From positions 1 through 22,789 of the forward strand of contig NZ_CALKTL010000082.1 in the NCBI RefSeq assembly GCF_937997405.1: a DNA stretch of 22,789 nucleotides. Direction: 5' to 3'. This DNA is from an uncultured Campylobacter sp. Its GTDB lineage: Bacteria > Campylobacterota > Campylobacteria > Campylobacterales > Campylobacteraceae. Below are positions 1 through 6,178 of the stretch, piece by piece. Each line of letters starts with the position of its first letter. Positions within the stretch are counted from its first letter, which is position 1. The notes under the pieces were generated by a model. The model did no database searches and was not told where the DNA came from. It saw only the letters and a list, made by a program, of their open reading frames with translations. The position numbers and the translations under genes are program-made.

Positions 1-50
1 ACATTTTAAGGGATAAGCCAAGAATTAATGGAATGTCAGTATCTAAATAA
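1..50 (+). CDS. C-terminal tail of an unidentified gene (partial, begins before the window)
   Basis: The frame starting at base 3 is open from the window edge and ends at TAA 48-50; it reads ILRDKPRINGMSVSK. It stops 29 bases before the SUKH gene and is in the same orientation. SUKH proteins are commonly immunity proteins placed directly after a polymorphic toxin gene, so this could be the end of such a toxin. Fifteen codons are too few to identify a family, and an open frame of this length can occur by chance. Confidence 0.3.
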   Translation, partial: ILRDKPRINGMSVSK

Positions 51-68
51 AGCATCTGTAATTTCATT

Positions 69-75
69 AGGGAGA
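69..75 (+). promoter_or_regulatory. Ribosome binding site of the SUKH gene
   Basis: AGGGAGA lies four bases before the ATG at 80. It supports that start and a gene translated independently of the frame ending at 50. Confidence 0.55.
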
Positions 76-79
76 CAAA

Positions 80-523
80 ATGTGTAATATTCTTTTAGAA
101 AAACACTTTAACAGGATTAAGGCGGCTTACAAAGCAAGTAAGTTCACCAAAGGCATCAGGCCGGAGTCAGAGGATAATATAAAAAAGTTTGAATCAAATT
201 ATGACTCCATACCGTCAGAGTACCTTTGGCTGATACTTAACATGGGAGGTTGCTATTTGGCGGAACCATGGATTTTTGACTTAAAGGAACTGGAGGAAAA
301 CTATACATTCTTTGAAGAAGCATACGAGGAGTATATGAGCAAATGTGAGCATGGCAAAGCCTTTCCAATAGGAGGTTTAGGTGATGGAAGCATAGTATTT
401 ATAGACTTGGAAAGCGGTAAGGTGCGTGGATATAATAATGACTATACTGACATTGAGGAAATTGCAGAGAGCTTTTCTGAGCTTATTTTAGATTTGGTGG
501 AACAGGTGGAAAGTTATTCTTGA
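80..523 (+). CDS. SMI1/KNR4 (SUKH) family protein, probable immunity protein
   Basis: This 147-residue protein has the SUKH layout. An N-terminal helix leads into the E-x-x-I-x-x-F-E segment (about residues 31-39), then a Ser-Glu-Tyr-Leu segment before a Met-Gly-Gly turn (about 46-57), a strand motif FPIGGLGDGSIVFIDLESGK (about 95-114), and a C-terminal acidic helix that begins with the IAESFSELI motif. In bacteria most SUKH proteins neutralise contact-dependent or Rhs-type toxins and are encoded just after the toxin, which fits the partial frame 29 bases upstream. It could also be an orphan immunity gene kept without its toxin. The toxin target cannot be read from this sequence. Base composition is AT-richer than the housekeeping genes from 1950 onward, which suggests acquired DNA. 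Family assignment is good; the immunity role is inferred from family and context. Confidence 0.8.
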   Translation: MCNILLEKHFNRIKAAYKASKFTKGIRPESEDNIKKFESNYDSIPSEYLWLILNMGGCYLAEPWIFDLKELEENYTFFEEAYEEYMSKCEHGKAFPIGGLGDGSIVFIDLESGKVRGYNNDYTDIEEIAESFSELILDLVEQVESYS

Positions 524-532
524 TAAAAGAGG

Positions 533-541
533 TGCTATAAT
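533..541 (+). promoter_or_regulatory. Extended -10 box (TGCTATAAT)
   Basis: A perfect TGnTATAAT extended -10 begins ten bases after the SUKH stop codon. There is no good -35 hexamer, but Campylobacter promoters often lack one. The nearest gene-like signal downstream is the ribosome site at 708, so what it would transcribe is unclear. Confidence 0.4.
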
Positions 542-564
542 TGGTATACATTTAACCTAAATTA

Positions 565-583
565 TTCATGGTAACACCATGAA
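565..583. repeat. 8-bp inverted repeat with 3-base loop
   Basis: TTCATGGT (565-572) and ACCATGAA (576-583) are exact reverse complements around AAC. No T-run follows, so it is not a typical intrinsic terminator. It could be an operator, lying 24 bases after the TGCTATAAT box, or an RNA hairpin. Confidence 0.5.
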
Positions 584-707
584 AGTGGCTGAAAACTTGC
601 ATTATTACTATGTTTTTACTAAATATTACAATTCGCTTATTATGTGAATGAAAAAAGAGCGTCCATTTGTGGTAAAATTAAGGTGACAAAACTCAATAAA
701 ATTACAC

Positions 708-726
708 AAAGGAGCCATATATGATA
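708..726 (+). other. Strong ribosome site with a three-codon ORF (leader-like or gene remnant)
   Basis: AAAGGAG (708-714) is followed six bases later by ATG ATA AAG TAA (721-732). A near-ideal ribosome site in front of a start that stops after three codons suggests either a leader peptide or the broken start of a former gene. The same frame after the stop runs on only to a TGA near 784, so no long product can be restored by one substitution. Confidence 0.3.
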
Positions 727-747
727 AAGTAAGATACAACTAATTTC

Positions 748-765
748 AGAGTAAAAAAATACTCT
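748..765. repeat. 6-bp inverted repeat around A6
   Basis: AGAGTA (748-753) and TACTCT (760-765) flank six A residues, immediately before the -10-like box at 771-779. The position around the expected -35 region fits an operator, but this is inference. Confidence 0.4.
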
Positions 766-770
766 AAAAG

Positions 771-779
771 TGCTATAAT
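771..779 (+). promoter_or_regulatory. Extended -10 promoter of the fusion gene (TGCTATAAT)
   Basis: A second TGCTATAAT box lies 42 bases before the ATG at 813, giving a predicted transcript start near 786 and a short leader containing the ribosome site. It repeats the box at 533-541, including the preceding G. Confidence 0.55.
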
Positions 780-800
780 ATATTGAAATATTTTTTTTGA

Positions 801-809
801 AAAGGAGGT
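801..809 (+). promoter_or_regulatory. Ribosome binding site of the fusion gene
   Basis: AAAGGAGGT is almost perfectly complementary to the 16S rRNA 3' end, three bases before the ATG at 813. It is stronger than most sites in the window and fixes this start. Confidence 0.7.
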
Positions 810-812
810 ATT

Positions 813-1934
813 ATGCAGCTTTTAGATATAAAGAGAATGGCTCATAACATTCTTGAAAATCAAAATATAGAGAGCAGTTTTATCGAATATAAAAAGTCGG
901 CAAATTTTAAAGATAAAATTCTAAAAACTGCTTGTGCCTTTGCCAATAACTATATGAACAATGAGATAGGCTTGTTGTTTGTTGGAATTGAAGAAGTTGA
1001 TGATAAAGAAACGGGAGAAAAGGCAATTCCTAAAAGACCGATAGAAGGTATAAAAGAATCTAAAATTGAAGGTATTGAAAATGAAATAAAATCTTTCAAT
1101 GATCGAATGGAGAGTATCGAACAAGAGATACGAGAATTTTCAATTTCAGACATTGATGACGATGTAAATGATTTCAAAAATAACATAGATGCAGAGATTT
1201 CTAATATTAATGACTATTTTGCAGACATAGCAAACAGCAACCCTAAAAATGTTAAAAATATACAAGTATGTTACTCCTTGGAAGACAATATTATTGATAA
1301 TATTATTGATGAATTTGCAAGCATACTTAATTTAAAAATATCTGCTACTTCAAAAGATTATTTGCGGCAGGTCGGATACAATAGCGTTTTAAATGCCGAA
1401 AATACTCAAAATTTTATTGAACATATTCCATACAGGAACTCACAGGCGTATAATATTTTAATCGATATTTTTTCTTTAGATTTAAATTTCGAGATATATA
1501 AACTGCTTATCAAAAAGCATTTAAGAGATATTAATCAATATAAAATATTAAAAGTTTTATATGATAATAAAGAATTTGAACGATCTTCGTTCGGTCAAAG
1601 GTGCACCGCAGTTATAGTAATGCTACTTTCTCTTGGGAATAATCCAATTATAATAGATGAACCAGAAACGCATTTGGATAGCTTGCTTATAGCCAACTAC
1701 TTGGTTGAATTAATCAAACAGCAAAAGAATGGCAGGCAAATTATTTTTGCGACGCATAATGCTAATTTTGTATTAAATGCTGATGCAGAGCTTATTGTAA
1801 AATTAGAGAATATTGACGGATTTAGCACTAGCACCTCTTTTACTATAGAAGATTTAAGCCATAGGGAAGATTTGCTAAAACTTGAGGGCGGCAAGGAAGC
1901 GTTTAAAAAACGAGAGCAAAAATATGATATTTAG
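813..1934 (+). CDS. Chimeric AlbA_2 domain fused to the C-terminal half of a TrlF/SMC-like ATPase
   Basis: The 373-residue product joins two unlike parts. Residues about 18-80 look like the start of an AlbA_2 (Schlafen-type) DNA-binding domain: a Glu-Tyr-Lys strand, KILKTACAFANNY, and GLLFVGIEEVDDKETGEKA. From about residue 90 the chain becomes a charged coiled coil, then an ABC-type ATPase C-terminus: signature-like SSFGQR (258-263), Walker B PIIIDEPETHLD (278-289), an H-loop-like FATHNANF (312-319), and the ending EGGKEAFKKREQKY that I associate with TrlF-type ATPases. There is no Walker A P-loop, so the protein cannot bind ATP in the usual way alone. Eight-base repeats GAAGGTAT at 1044 and 1068 (residues EGI twice) mark the likely junction. 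The reading frame, promoter and ribosome site are intact, so it may be expressed. The gene is strongly AT-rich. It could be a decayed defence gene, or a real regulator. Confidence 0.65.
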   Translation: MQLLDIKRMAHNILENQNIESSFIEYKKSANFKDKILKTACAFANNYMNNEIGLLFVGIEEVDDKETGEKAIPKRPIEGIKESKIEGIENEIKSFNDRMESIEQEIREFSISDIDDDVNDFKNNIDAEISNINDYFADIANSNPKNVKNIQVCYSLEDNIIDNIIDEFASILNLKISATSKDYLRQVGYNSVLNAENTQNFIEHIPYRNSQAYNILIDIFSLDLNFEIYKLLIKKHLRDINQYKILKVLYDNKEFERSSFGQRCTAVIVMLLSLGNNPIIIDEPETHLDSLLIANYLVELIKQQKNGRQIIFATHNANFVLNADAELIVKLENIDGFSTSTSFTIEDLSHREDLLKLEGGKEAFKKREQKYDI

Positions 1935-1949
1935 CTTGAGAGGAAGGCA

Positions 1950-2870
1950 ATGAATATAGTTTTTATGGGTACGCCCGAGTATGCGGCTAAAATTTTACGC
2001 GCGCTTACGGAGGCGAAATTTCAGATCGCGGCCGTCTTTACACAGCCCGATAAACCCGTCGGTAGAAAGCAAATTTTAACTCCGAGCGAGGTTAAAGTTT
2101 ACGCGCAGCAGCACCTTCCCACTGTGCCGATCTTTCAGCCTGCGAGCTTAAAAGACGAAGCGGTCGCGGCACAGATAAAGGAGCTAAAGCCTGATTTTAT
2201 CGTGGTCGCCGCATACGGTAAAATTTTGCCGCAAAGCGTGCTTGATATCGCGCCTTGCATAAATCTGCACGCTTCGATCCTGCCTAAATACCGTGGCGCA
2301 AGTCCGATCCAAAGCGCGATCTTGGCGGGCGAAAAGCAGACGGGCGTGACGGCGATGCTTATGGATGCGGGGCTTGACACGGGCGATATGCTTGATTTTG
2401 CCTACACGCCTTGCGAGGATAAAACGGCGGCGCAGCTGTTTGACGAACTGGGCGATCTAGCGGGCGAGCTGATAGTGCGAGTGCTGCGAAATTTTGTAAA
2501 TTTAACGCCGCTTAAGCAAGAGGGCGCGCAGGCTACGCACTGCAAAAAAATAAGCAAATCAGACGGGCTTTTTAGCTTTGAGCAGAGCGCGGAGCAGATT
2601 TATAATAAATTTCGCGCGTTAACGCCCTGGCCCGGGATCTATCTAGCTAGCGGGTTAAAAATTTTAGAACTAGAGCTTTTGCGCGAATCTTGCGGGCGTA
2701 AATTTGAACGCGCTGGCGAAATTTTGCACATTGATAAGCTCGGCTTTTGCGTTTCTTGCAATGATGGCGCGGTTAAGATCATAAAGGTGCAAGAACCCGG
2801 CAAAAAGCCCGTGGATGCTAGCGCGTATCTAAACGGCAAGCGGCTAAAGATCGGTGATCTGCTATGCTAG
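1950..2870 (+). CDS. fmt: Methionyl-tRNA formyltransferase
   Basis: The 306-residue enzyme transfers a formyl group from 10-formyl-tetrahydrofolate to Met-tRNA(fMet), making the initiator tRNA in the cytosol. The N-terminal Rossmann-like hydrolase domain begins MNIVFMGTPEYAA. The catalytic Asn-His-Asp set is visible as N105 and H107 in NLHASILPKYRG and D143 in AGLDTGD. The C-terminal tRNA-binding domain (about 205-306) contains ISKSDGLF and a P-W-P-G motif. Length is normal. GAGGAAGG at 1940-1946 supports the ATG. It is the first backbone gene after the AT-rich left flank; in C. jejuni I recall the gene before it being proB. The stop codon overlaps the start of the repeat-rich frame at 2864. 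Confidence 0.97.
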   Translation: MNIVFMGTPEYAAKILRALTEAKFQIAAVFTQPDKPVGRKQILTPSEVKVYAQQHLPTVPIFQPASLKDEAVAAQIKELKPDFIVVAAYGKILPQSVLDIAPCINLHASILPKYRGASPIQSAILAGEKQTGVTAMLMDAGLDTGDMLDFAYTPCEDKTAAQLFDELGDLAGELIVRVLRNFVNLTPLKQEGAQATHCKKISKSDGLFSFEQSAEQIYNKFRALTPWPGIYLASGLKILELELLRESCGRKFERAGEILHIDKLGFCVSCNDGAVKIIKVQEPGKKPVDASAYLNGKRLKIGDLLC

Positions 2871-3406
2871 GCGGGATTTTAAATTATCGCGTTTTGTGCC
2901 ACGCTTTTGATGCTATGCTGGGATTTTATTTGCGCCGCGCTTTTGGGATCGCGGCGAAATTCTGCTCCAGGTACAGTTGTAAAGTAAAATTTTGCCGCGC
3001 GGAATTTCGAAGCGAAGCTCCAAAACCAAGGCTTTATAAAATTTTAAAACCTCGCTTCTATACTTTAAAATTTTACGCTCACAGGAGCTTGAAATTTTGC
3101 CGCCTCGGTTGCAGACTTTGCGGCGTCGCACCGAACACGCACCATTTAAAATTCTATGATCGTGCCGCAGAATTTTTGCAAGATAAAGCTTTAAAATTTT
3201 ATCGCAGTGCCGCTAGGAAAATCCGCGTTACCAAAAAATTTAGCAAGATCGCAAAATTTCATCGCATAAAATTTTGCTACGCCGTAAAATTTTATCGTGC
3301 TAAATTTTATCTTGTCTCAAAACTCTATCGCTACGCGGAATTTAAACGCTTGCAATATTTCAAGGCGAGCCATTCGTCTTACGCAAGGAGCGGGTTTTGC
3401 AGATAG
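2864..3406 (+). CDS. Repeat-built basic ORF bridging fmt and birA (uncertain gene)
   Basis: A 180-codon frame starts inside the fmt stop region (ATGCTAG) and ends ten bases into birA, filling the whole gap. Its product is very basic, rich in Phe, Tyr and Cys, and carries repeated K-F-[YCH] units such as AVKFYRAKFYLVSKLYRYAE. The units come from AAATTT cores in the DNA. I located 15 such cores, and 14 have their centres in the same codon phase (spacings such as 15, 18, 15, 24, 21), as if a reading frame were being kept. Against a gene: there is no ribosome site before 2864, no recognisable domain, and similar AAATTTT repeats occur in the plainly noncoding stretch near 20.1-20.5 kb. It may be a real coupled gene, or a repeat insertion that happens to be open. 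No function can be given. Confidence 0.35.
   Translation: MLGGILNYRVLCHAFDAMLGFYLRRAFGIAAKFCSRYSCKVKFCRAEFRSEAPKPRLYKILKPRFYTLKFYAHRSLKFCRLGCRLCGVAPNTHHLKFYDRAAEFLQDKALKFYRSAARKIRVTKKFSKIAKFHRIKFCYAVKFYRAKFYLVSKLYRYAEFKRLQYFKASHSSYARSGFCR
2950..3350. repeat. Dispersed AAATTT-core repeats between fmt and birA
   Basis: AAAATTTT-type cores with flanks such as ATCGC, GCCGC or GCTACGCC recur about every 15-60 bases, with centres near 2959, 2989, 3004, 3041, 3070, 3094, 3151, 3172, 3196, 3238, 3256, 3271, 3289, 3304 and 3340. The wording resembles the array at 20.05-20.4 kb, where AAATTTTATCGTAGCCG also occurs. Confidence 0.6.
3385..3390 (+). promoter_or_regulatory. Ribosome binding site deciding the TTG start of birA
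   Basis: AAGGAG sits six bases before TTG 3397 and has no ATG at a suitable distance, which supports the rare start codon. It lies inside the repeat-built frame upstream. Confidence 0.7.
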
Positions 3407-4032
3407 AATTTGTAGAGCAAATGCCCTCTACGCAGGAGTTTTTAGTAGGCGCCGTGCGCGAAGGCAGGATAACGCCGTCTTTTGCGATAGCCGCAAATCG
3501 CCAAAGCGCCGGTATCGGCTCGCGGGGCAATGATTGGGAGGGCGCGAGCGGCAATCTCGCATTTTCGTTCTGTGTCGCGCAGAGCGATCTGCCCGCAGAT
3601 GTGCCGCCTCAGTCGGCGAGTATATATTTTGCGATGATTATGCAGGAGCTTCTCGCATCGCTCGGTTCGCAGCTTTGGCTTAAATGGCCCAACGATTTTT
3701 ATCTGGGCGAGCGCAAAATCGGTGGGACTATGACGAATAAGATCAAAAATACCCTCGTCTGCGGCATTGGCATGAACCTACTCGGTGCGCCCGAATATGC
3801 GGGAATTTTAGATATAAAAATCAGTGCAAAAGACGCTATATTGGGCTTTTTCGCGCTATATGAAAATAAAATCTCGTGGAAGCAAATTTTTAGAAATTTT
3901 TCGTTACAATTCCAAAAATCGCAAAAATTTAGCGTTCATCTAGGCGGTGAAAAAATTTCGCTCGCGCAGGCTAAACTTTGCGAAGACGGATCGATCATAA
4001 TAAATGAAGAAAGGGTTTATGCTTTAAGATGA
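3397..4032 (+). CDS. birA: Biotin--[acetyl-CoA-carboxylase] ligase, single-domain type
   Basis: The 211-residue enzyme activates biotin with ATP and attaches it to the carrier lysine of biotin-dependent carboxylases. It has the catalytic domain only, without the N-terminal helix-turn-helix of regulatory BirA (group I form). Motifs include the substrate loop ANRQSAGIGSRGNDW (about 33-47), LWLKWPNDFYL with its conserved Lys-Trp-Pro-Asn-Asp, and KIGGTMTN with the second active-site Lys-Ile-Gly-Gly. A short C-terminal segment is present. The start is TTG at 3397, six bases after AAGGAG (3385-3390); no better ATG lies before the conserved region. It overlaps parA by four bases (ATGA), so the two are probably translated together. 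Confidence 0.93.
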   Translation: MQIEFVEQMPSTQEFLVGAVREGRITPSFAIAANRQSAGIGSRGNDWEGASGNLAFSFCVAQSDLPADVPPQSASIYFAMIMQELLASLGSQLWLKWPNDFYLGERKIGGTMTNKIKNTLVCGIGMNLLGAPEYAGILDIKISAKDAILGFFALYENKISWKQIFRNFSLQFQKSQKFSVHLGGEKISLAQAKLCEDGSIIINEERVYALR

Positions 4033-4820
4033 GTGAAGTAATTACGATTGCCAATCAAAAAGGCGGCGTCGGAAAGACGACCACAGCGGTTAATCTTGCT
4101 GCGTCGCTAGCGATAAAGAAAAAGCGGGTTCTACTGATCGATGTAGACCCTCAGGCGAACGCTACGACCGGACTTGGCTTTAACCGCAGCGACTTTGAAT
4201 TTAACATTTATCACGTCCTAACGGGGCGTAAAAGCATGTCCGAAGTGATCCAAAAGACCGAACTTGAGTTTATGGATCTAGTACCGTCAAATATCGGACT
4301 TGTAGGCATCGAGCGCGAAGTAAGTGAAGAGAAAGACTTCAAACTAATGCTAAAAAATAAAATTTCCGAGGTTAAGGACAGATATGATTTCATCATCATC
4401 GATTCGCCGCCGACGCTGGGTAGCATTACTGTAAATGCCTTAGTCGCAAGCGATAGCGTCATCATCCCGATTCAGTGTGAATTCTATGCACTCGAAGGCG
4501 TCGCGTTGATCCTAAATACCGTAAAAGTCGTCAAGCAAACGCTCAATAAAAATTTAAAAATTCGCGGATTTTTGCCTACGATGTATAGTTTGCAAAACAA
4601 TCTCGCTAAAGAAACGGTCGCGAATTTACGCGAGTATTTCGACGATAAGCTCTTTCGTATCGGCAAGAGTGATGATCTAGTCATCATTCCGCGCAATATT
4701 AAGCTAGCCGAAAGCCCAAGCTTTGGCAAGCCGGTGGTTTTATACGATATAAAATCTGCTGGCTCCATCGCTTATCAAGACCTCGCTAAATCCATAATGG
4801 AGCAAAAATGGGCAAGGTAA
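4029..4820 (+). CDS. parA: Chromosome partitioning ATPase ParA (Soj)
   Basis: The 263-residue protein is a deviant Walker ATPase that binds DNA nonspecifically when bound to ATP and moves ParB-parS complexes apart. The P-loop KGGVGKTT (residues 11-18) has the signature first lysine; Walker A' LLIDVDPQANATTG and Walker B FIIIDSPPTLG follow in the correct order. Length matches chromosomal Soj proteins. It overlaps birA by four bases and parB by thirteen, giving a tightly coupled parAB pair. I saw no full parS palindrome in the window, so the centromere sites are probably elsewhere near the origin. Confidence 0.96.
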   Translation: MSEVITIANQKGGVGKTTTAVNLAASLAIKKKRVLLIDVDPQANATTGLGFNRSDFEFNIYHVLTGRKSMSEVIQKTELEFMDLVPSNIGLVGIEREVSEEKDFKLMLKNKISEVKDRYDFIIIDSPPTLGSITVNALVASDSVIIPIQCEFYALEGVALILNTVKVVKQTLNKNLKIRGFLPTMYSLQNNLAKETVANLREYFDDKLFRIGKSDDLVIIPRNIKLAESPSFGKPVVLYDIKSAGSIAYQDLAKSIMEQKWAR

Positions 4821-5671
4821 AAAGAGCACTCGGTCGCGGGCTCGGTGCGATTTTAGACGACGTAGAAAGTTCCTATAACAGGGAGCTAGAAAGTGGAAAT
4901 GCCGATAGCTTAGTTATCGAAATCGATGTTGATAAAATCGAGCCAAATCCGTATCAACCGCGGCAGAGCTTCGATGAGGAGGCACTTAGGCAGCTGAGCG
5001 AAAGCATCGCCCGCCACGGGCTTATTCAGCCTATCATTGTTATTCAAAAAGATGATTCTTACGTCCTTATCGCCGGCGAGCGACGCCTAAGAGCGACGAA
5101 GCTTTTGGGCGAGAGTAAAATCAAAGCCGTAGTCGCGGACATAAAATCTCAAAATTTAAGAGAGCTTGCCCTCATCGAAAATATCCAGCGCGAGGATCTA
5201 AATCCTATCGAGCTTGCTAAGTCCTATAAGGAGCTCATCGGCGAATACAGGATCACGCAAGAGGAGTTAGCCGACATCATCAAAAAGTCCCGCACACAGA
5301 TTACAAACACGTTAAGGCTTTTAAATTTATGCTCCGAAGTGCAAGACGCCATAAGCGCAGATAAAATTTCGCAAGGGCACGCCAAGATAATGGTTGGACT
5401 CGAAAAAGAGGATCAAATTTTAGCTCTAAATACCATTTTAGGACAGCGTCTAAGCGTAAGAGATACCGAAACTTTAGTAAAAAAGCTCAAAGATAAAACC
5501 GTTCCGAAAGAGAAAAAGCCCGGTGCGGAATTTCAAAGCTTCAAGCCTGAGCTTTTAAAGCTAAAGGCCAAGCTTGATCAATTTGGTAAAATAAGTATCA
5601 AAGAGCGTAAAATTTCGATCGAATTTAGCGAAATTTTACAAATTTCCGAGTTTTTAAAGAAAATCGGATGA
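4808..5671 (+). CDS. parB: Chromosome partitioning protein ParB (Spo0J), parS-binding CTPase
   Basis: The 287-residue protein loads on parS sites and slides as a CTP-dependent clamp, forming the partition complex moved by ParA. The N-terminal LGRGLGAILDD (about 8-18) matches the ParA-stimulating peptide. The CTP-binding core has IEPNPYQPR (about 44-52), GERRLRA (90-96) and ENIQREDLNPIE (about 124-135). A KorB-type helix-turn-helix follows (about 149-173, with SRTQITNTLRLL), then a C-terminal dimer domain. It starts inside parA. It is the last gene before a short spacer and the ATP synthase operon. Confidence 0.96.
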   Translation: MGKVKRALGRGLGAILDDVESSYNRELESGNADSLVIEIDVDKIEPNPYQPRQSFDEEALRQLSESIARHGLIQPIIVIQKDDSYVLIAGERRLRATKLLGESKIKAVVADIKSQNLRELALIENIQREDLNPIELAKSYKELIGEYRITQEELADIIKKSRTQITNTLRLLNLCSEVQDAISADKISQGHAKIMVGLEKEDQILALNTILGQRLSVRDTETLVKKLKDKTVPKEKKPGAEFQSFKPELLKLKAKLDQFGKISIKERKISIEFSEILQISEFLKKIG

Positions 5672-5680
5672 TTTTTTATA

Positions 5681-5713
5681 GTGTATTTTAATTTTTCATA
5701 TTGTAAAATACGC
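5681..5713. promoter_or_regulatory. Inverted repeat in the parB-atpF' spacer, possible atp promoter/operator
   Basis: GTATTTTA (5683-5690) and TAAAATAC (5704-5711) are exact reverse complements separated by 13 bases; the arms extend outward by a T-G wobble and a G-C pair. The right arm contains a -10-like TAAAAT (5704-5709), about 37 bases before the atpF' start. It may be a promoter with an operator, or a weak transcript hairpin after parB; there is no long T-run after it. Confidence 0.35.
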
Positions 5714-5734
5714 ATTTTGTTTAAAACTAACCTA

Positions 5735-5742
5735 GAGGAGGT
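5735..5742 (+). promoter_or_regulatory. Strong ribosome binding site of atpF'
   Basis: GAGGAGGT ends three bases before ATG 5746. Its strength fits the first gene of the ATP synthase operon. Confidence 0.65.
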
Positions 5743-5745
5743 GCG

Positions 5746-6168
5746 ATGCTAGACGTAAGTTTAACCGCCATGATAACGACCATCGTCGTATTTTTAGCTT
5801 TGATTTACTTCTTAAATATCAAGCTTTATAGACCACTACTTTTGCATATGGAAAAGCGAGAAGCTATTATTAAAGAAGATGAGGCAAATGCGATGAAAAA
5901 TGCACAGGATGCAGATGCCGATAAAGCAGAGATCGTAAGAATCATGGATGCTGCGAAGTTGCAAGCTGTTAAAATAAAGCAAGAGGCGATGGATAGTGCG
6001 AAGCAGGCTGCCGCCAGAGAAATAGCCGAGAAAAGAGCCGCGATGGAGGAAGATTTCGATCAATTCTTAGGCGGTTTGGATGAGCAAAAGCGCAACCTAA
6101 GAAATGATTTGCAAGCCAAAATTCCGGAATTTAAAAATGTCCTAAGCAGCGCTGTGGCTAAAGTATGA
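5746..6168 (+). CDS. atpF': ATP synthase FO subunit b' (peripheral stalk)
   Basis: The 140-residue protein has one N-terminal membrane helix (about 5-25, Ile/Leu/Phe-rich) followed by a long charged, Ala/Lys/Glu-rich helix to the C-terminus, the form of a b-type stator subunit. Campylobacterota carry two different b genes in tandem, here this gene and the longer one ten bases downstream, and the pair forms a heterodimeric peripheral stalk linking FO to F1. It is the first gene of the atp cluster, which lacks atpB and atpE. Its short length (typical b is about 155-170) supports b' rather than b. Confidence 0.92.
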   Translation: MLDVSLTAMITTIVVFLALIYFLNIKLYRPLLLHMEKREAIIKEDEANAMKNAQDADADKAEIVRIMDAAKLQAVKIKQEAMDSAKQAAAREIAEKRAAMEEDFDQFLGGLDEQKRNLRNDLQAKIPEFKNVLSSAVAKV

Positions 6169-6178
6169 GGATTTTAGT

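Larger units (their letters stand above)
524..812 (+). other. AT-rich spacer with promoter-like boxes and inverted repeats, no convincing gene
   Basis: The 289 bases between the SUKH gene and the fusion gene contain no supported gene. They hold two TGCTATAAT boxes (533-541, 771-779), an 8-bp inverted repeat (565-583), a 6-bp inverted repeat (748-765), and a strong ribosome site (708-714) followed by an ATG at 721 that reaches a stop after three codons. Two short open frames (579-647, 22 codons; 648-686, 12 codons) lack convincing ribosome sites. The pattern looks like the remnant of a displaced or deleted gene that kept its expression signals. Confidence 0.5.

Noticed and set aside
579..647. 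22-codon frame MKVAENLHYYYVFTKYYNSL... in the spacer after the SUKH gene
   Set aside because: It has no ribosome site, its start lies in the arm of an inverted repeat, and the product shows no recognisable feature.
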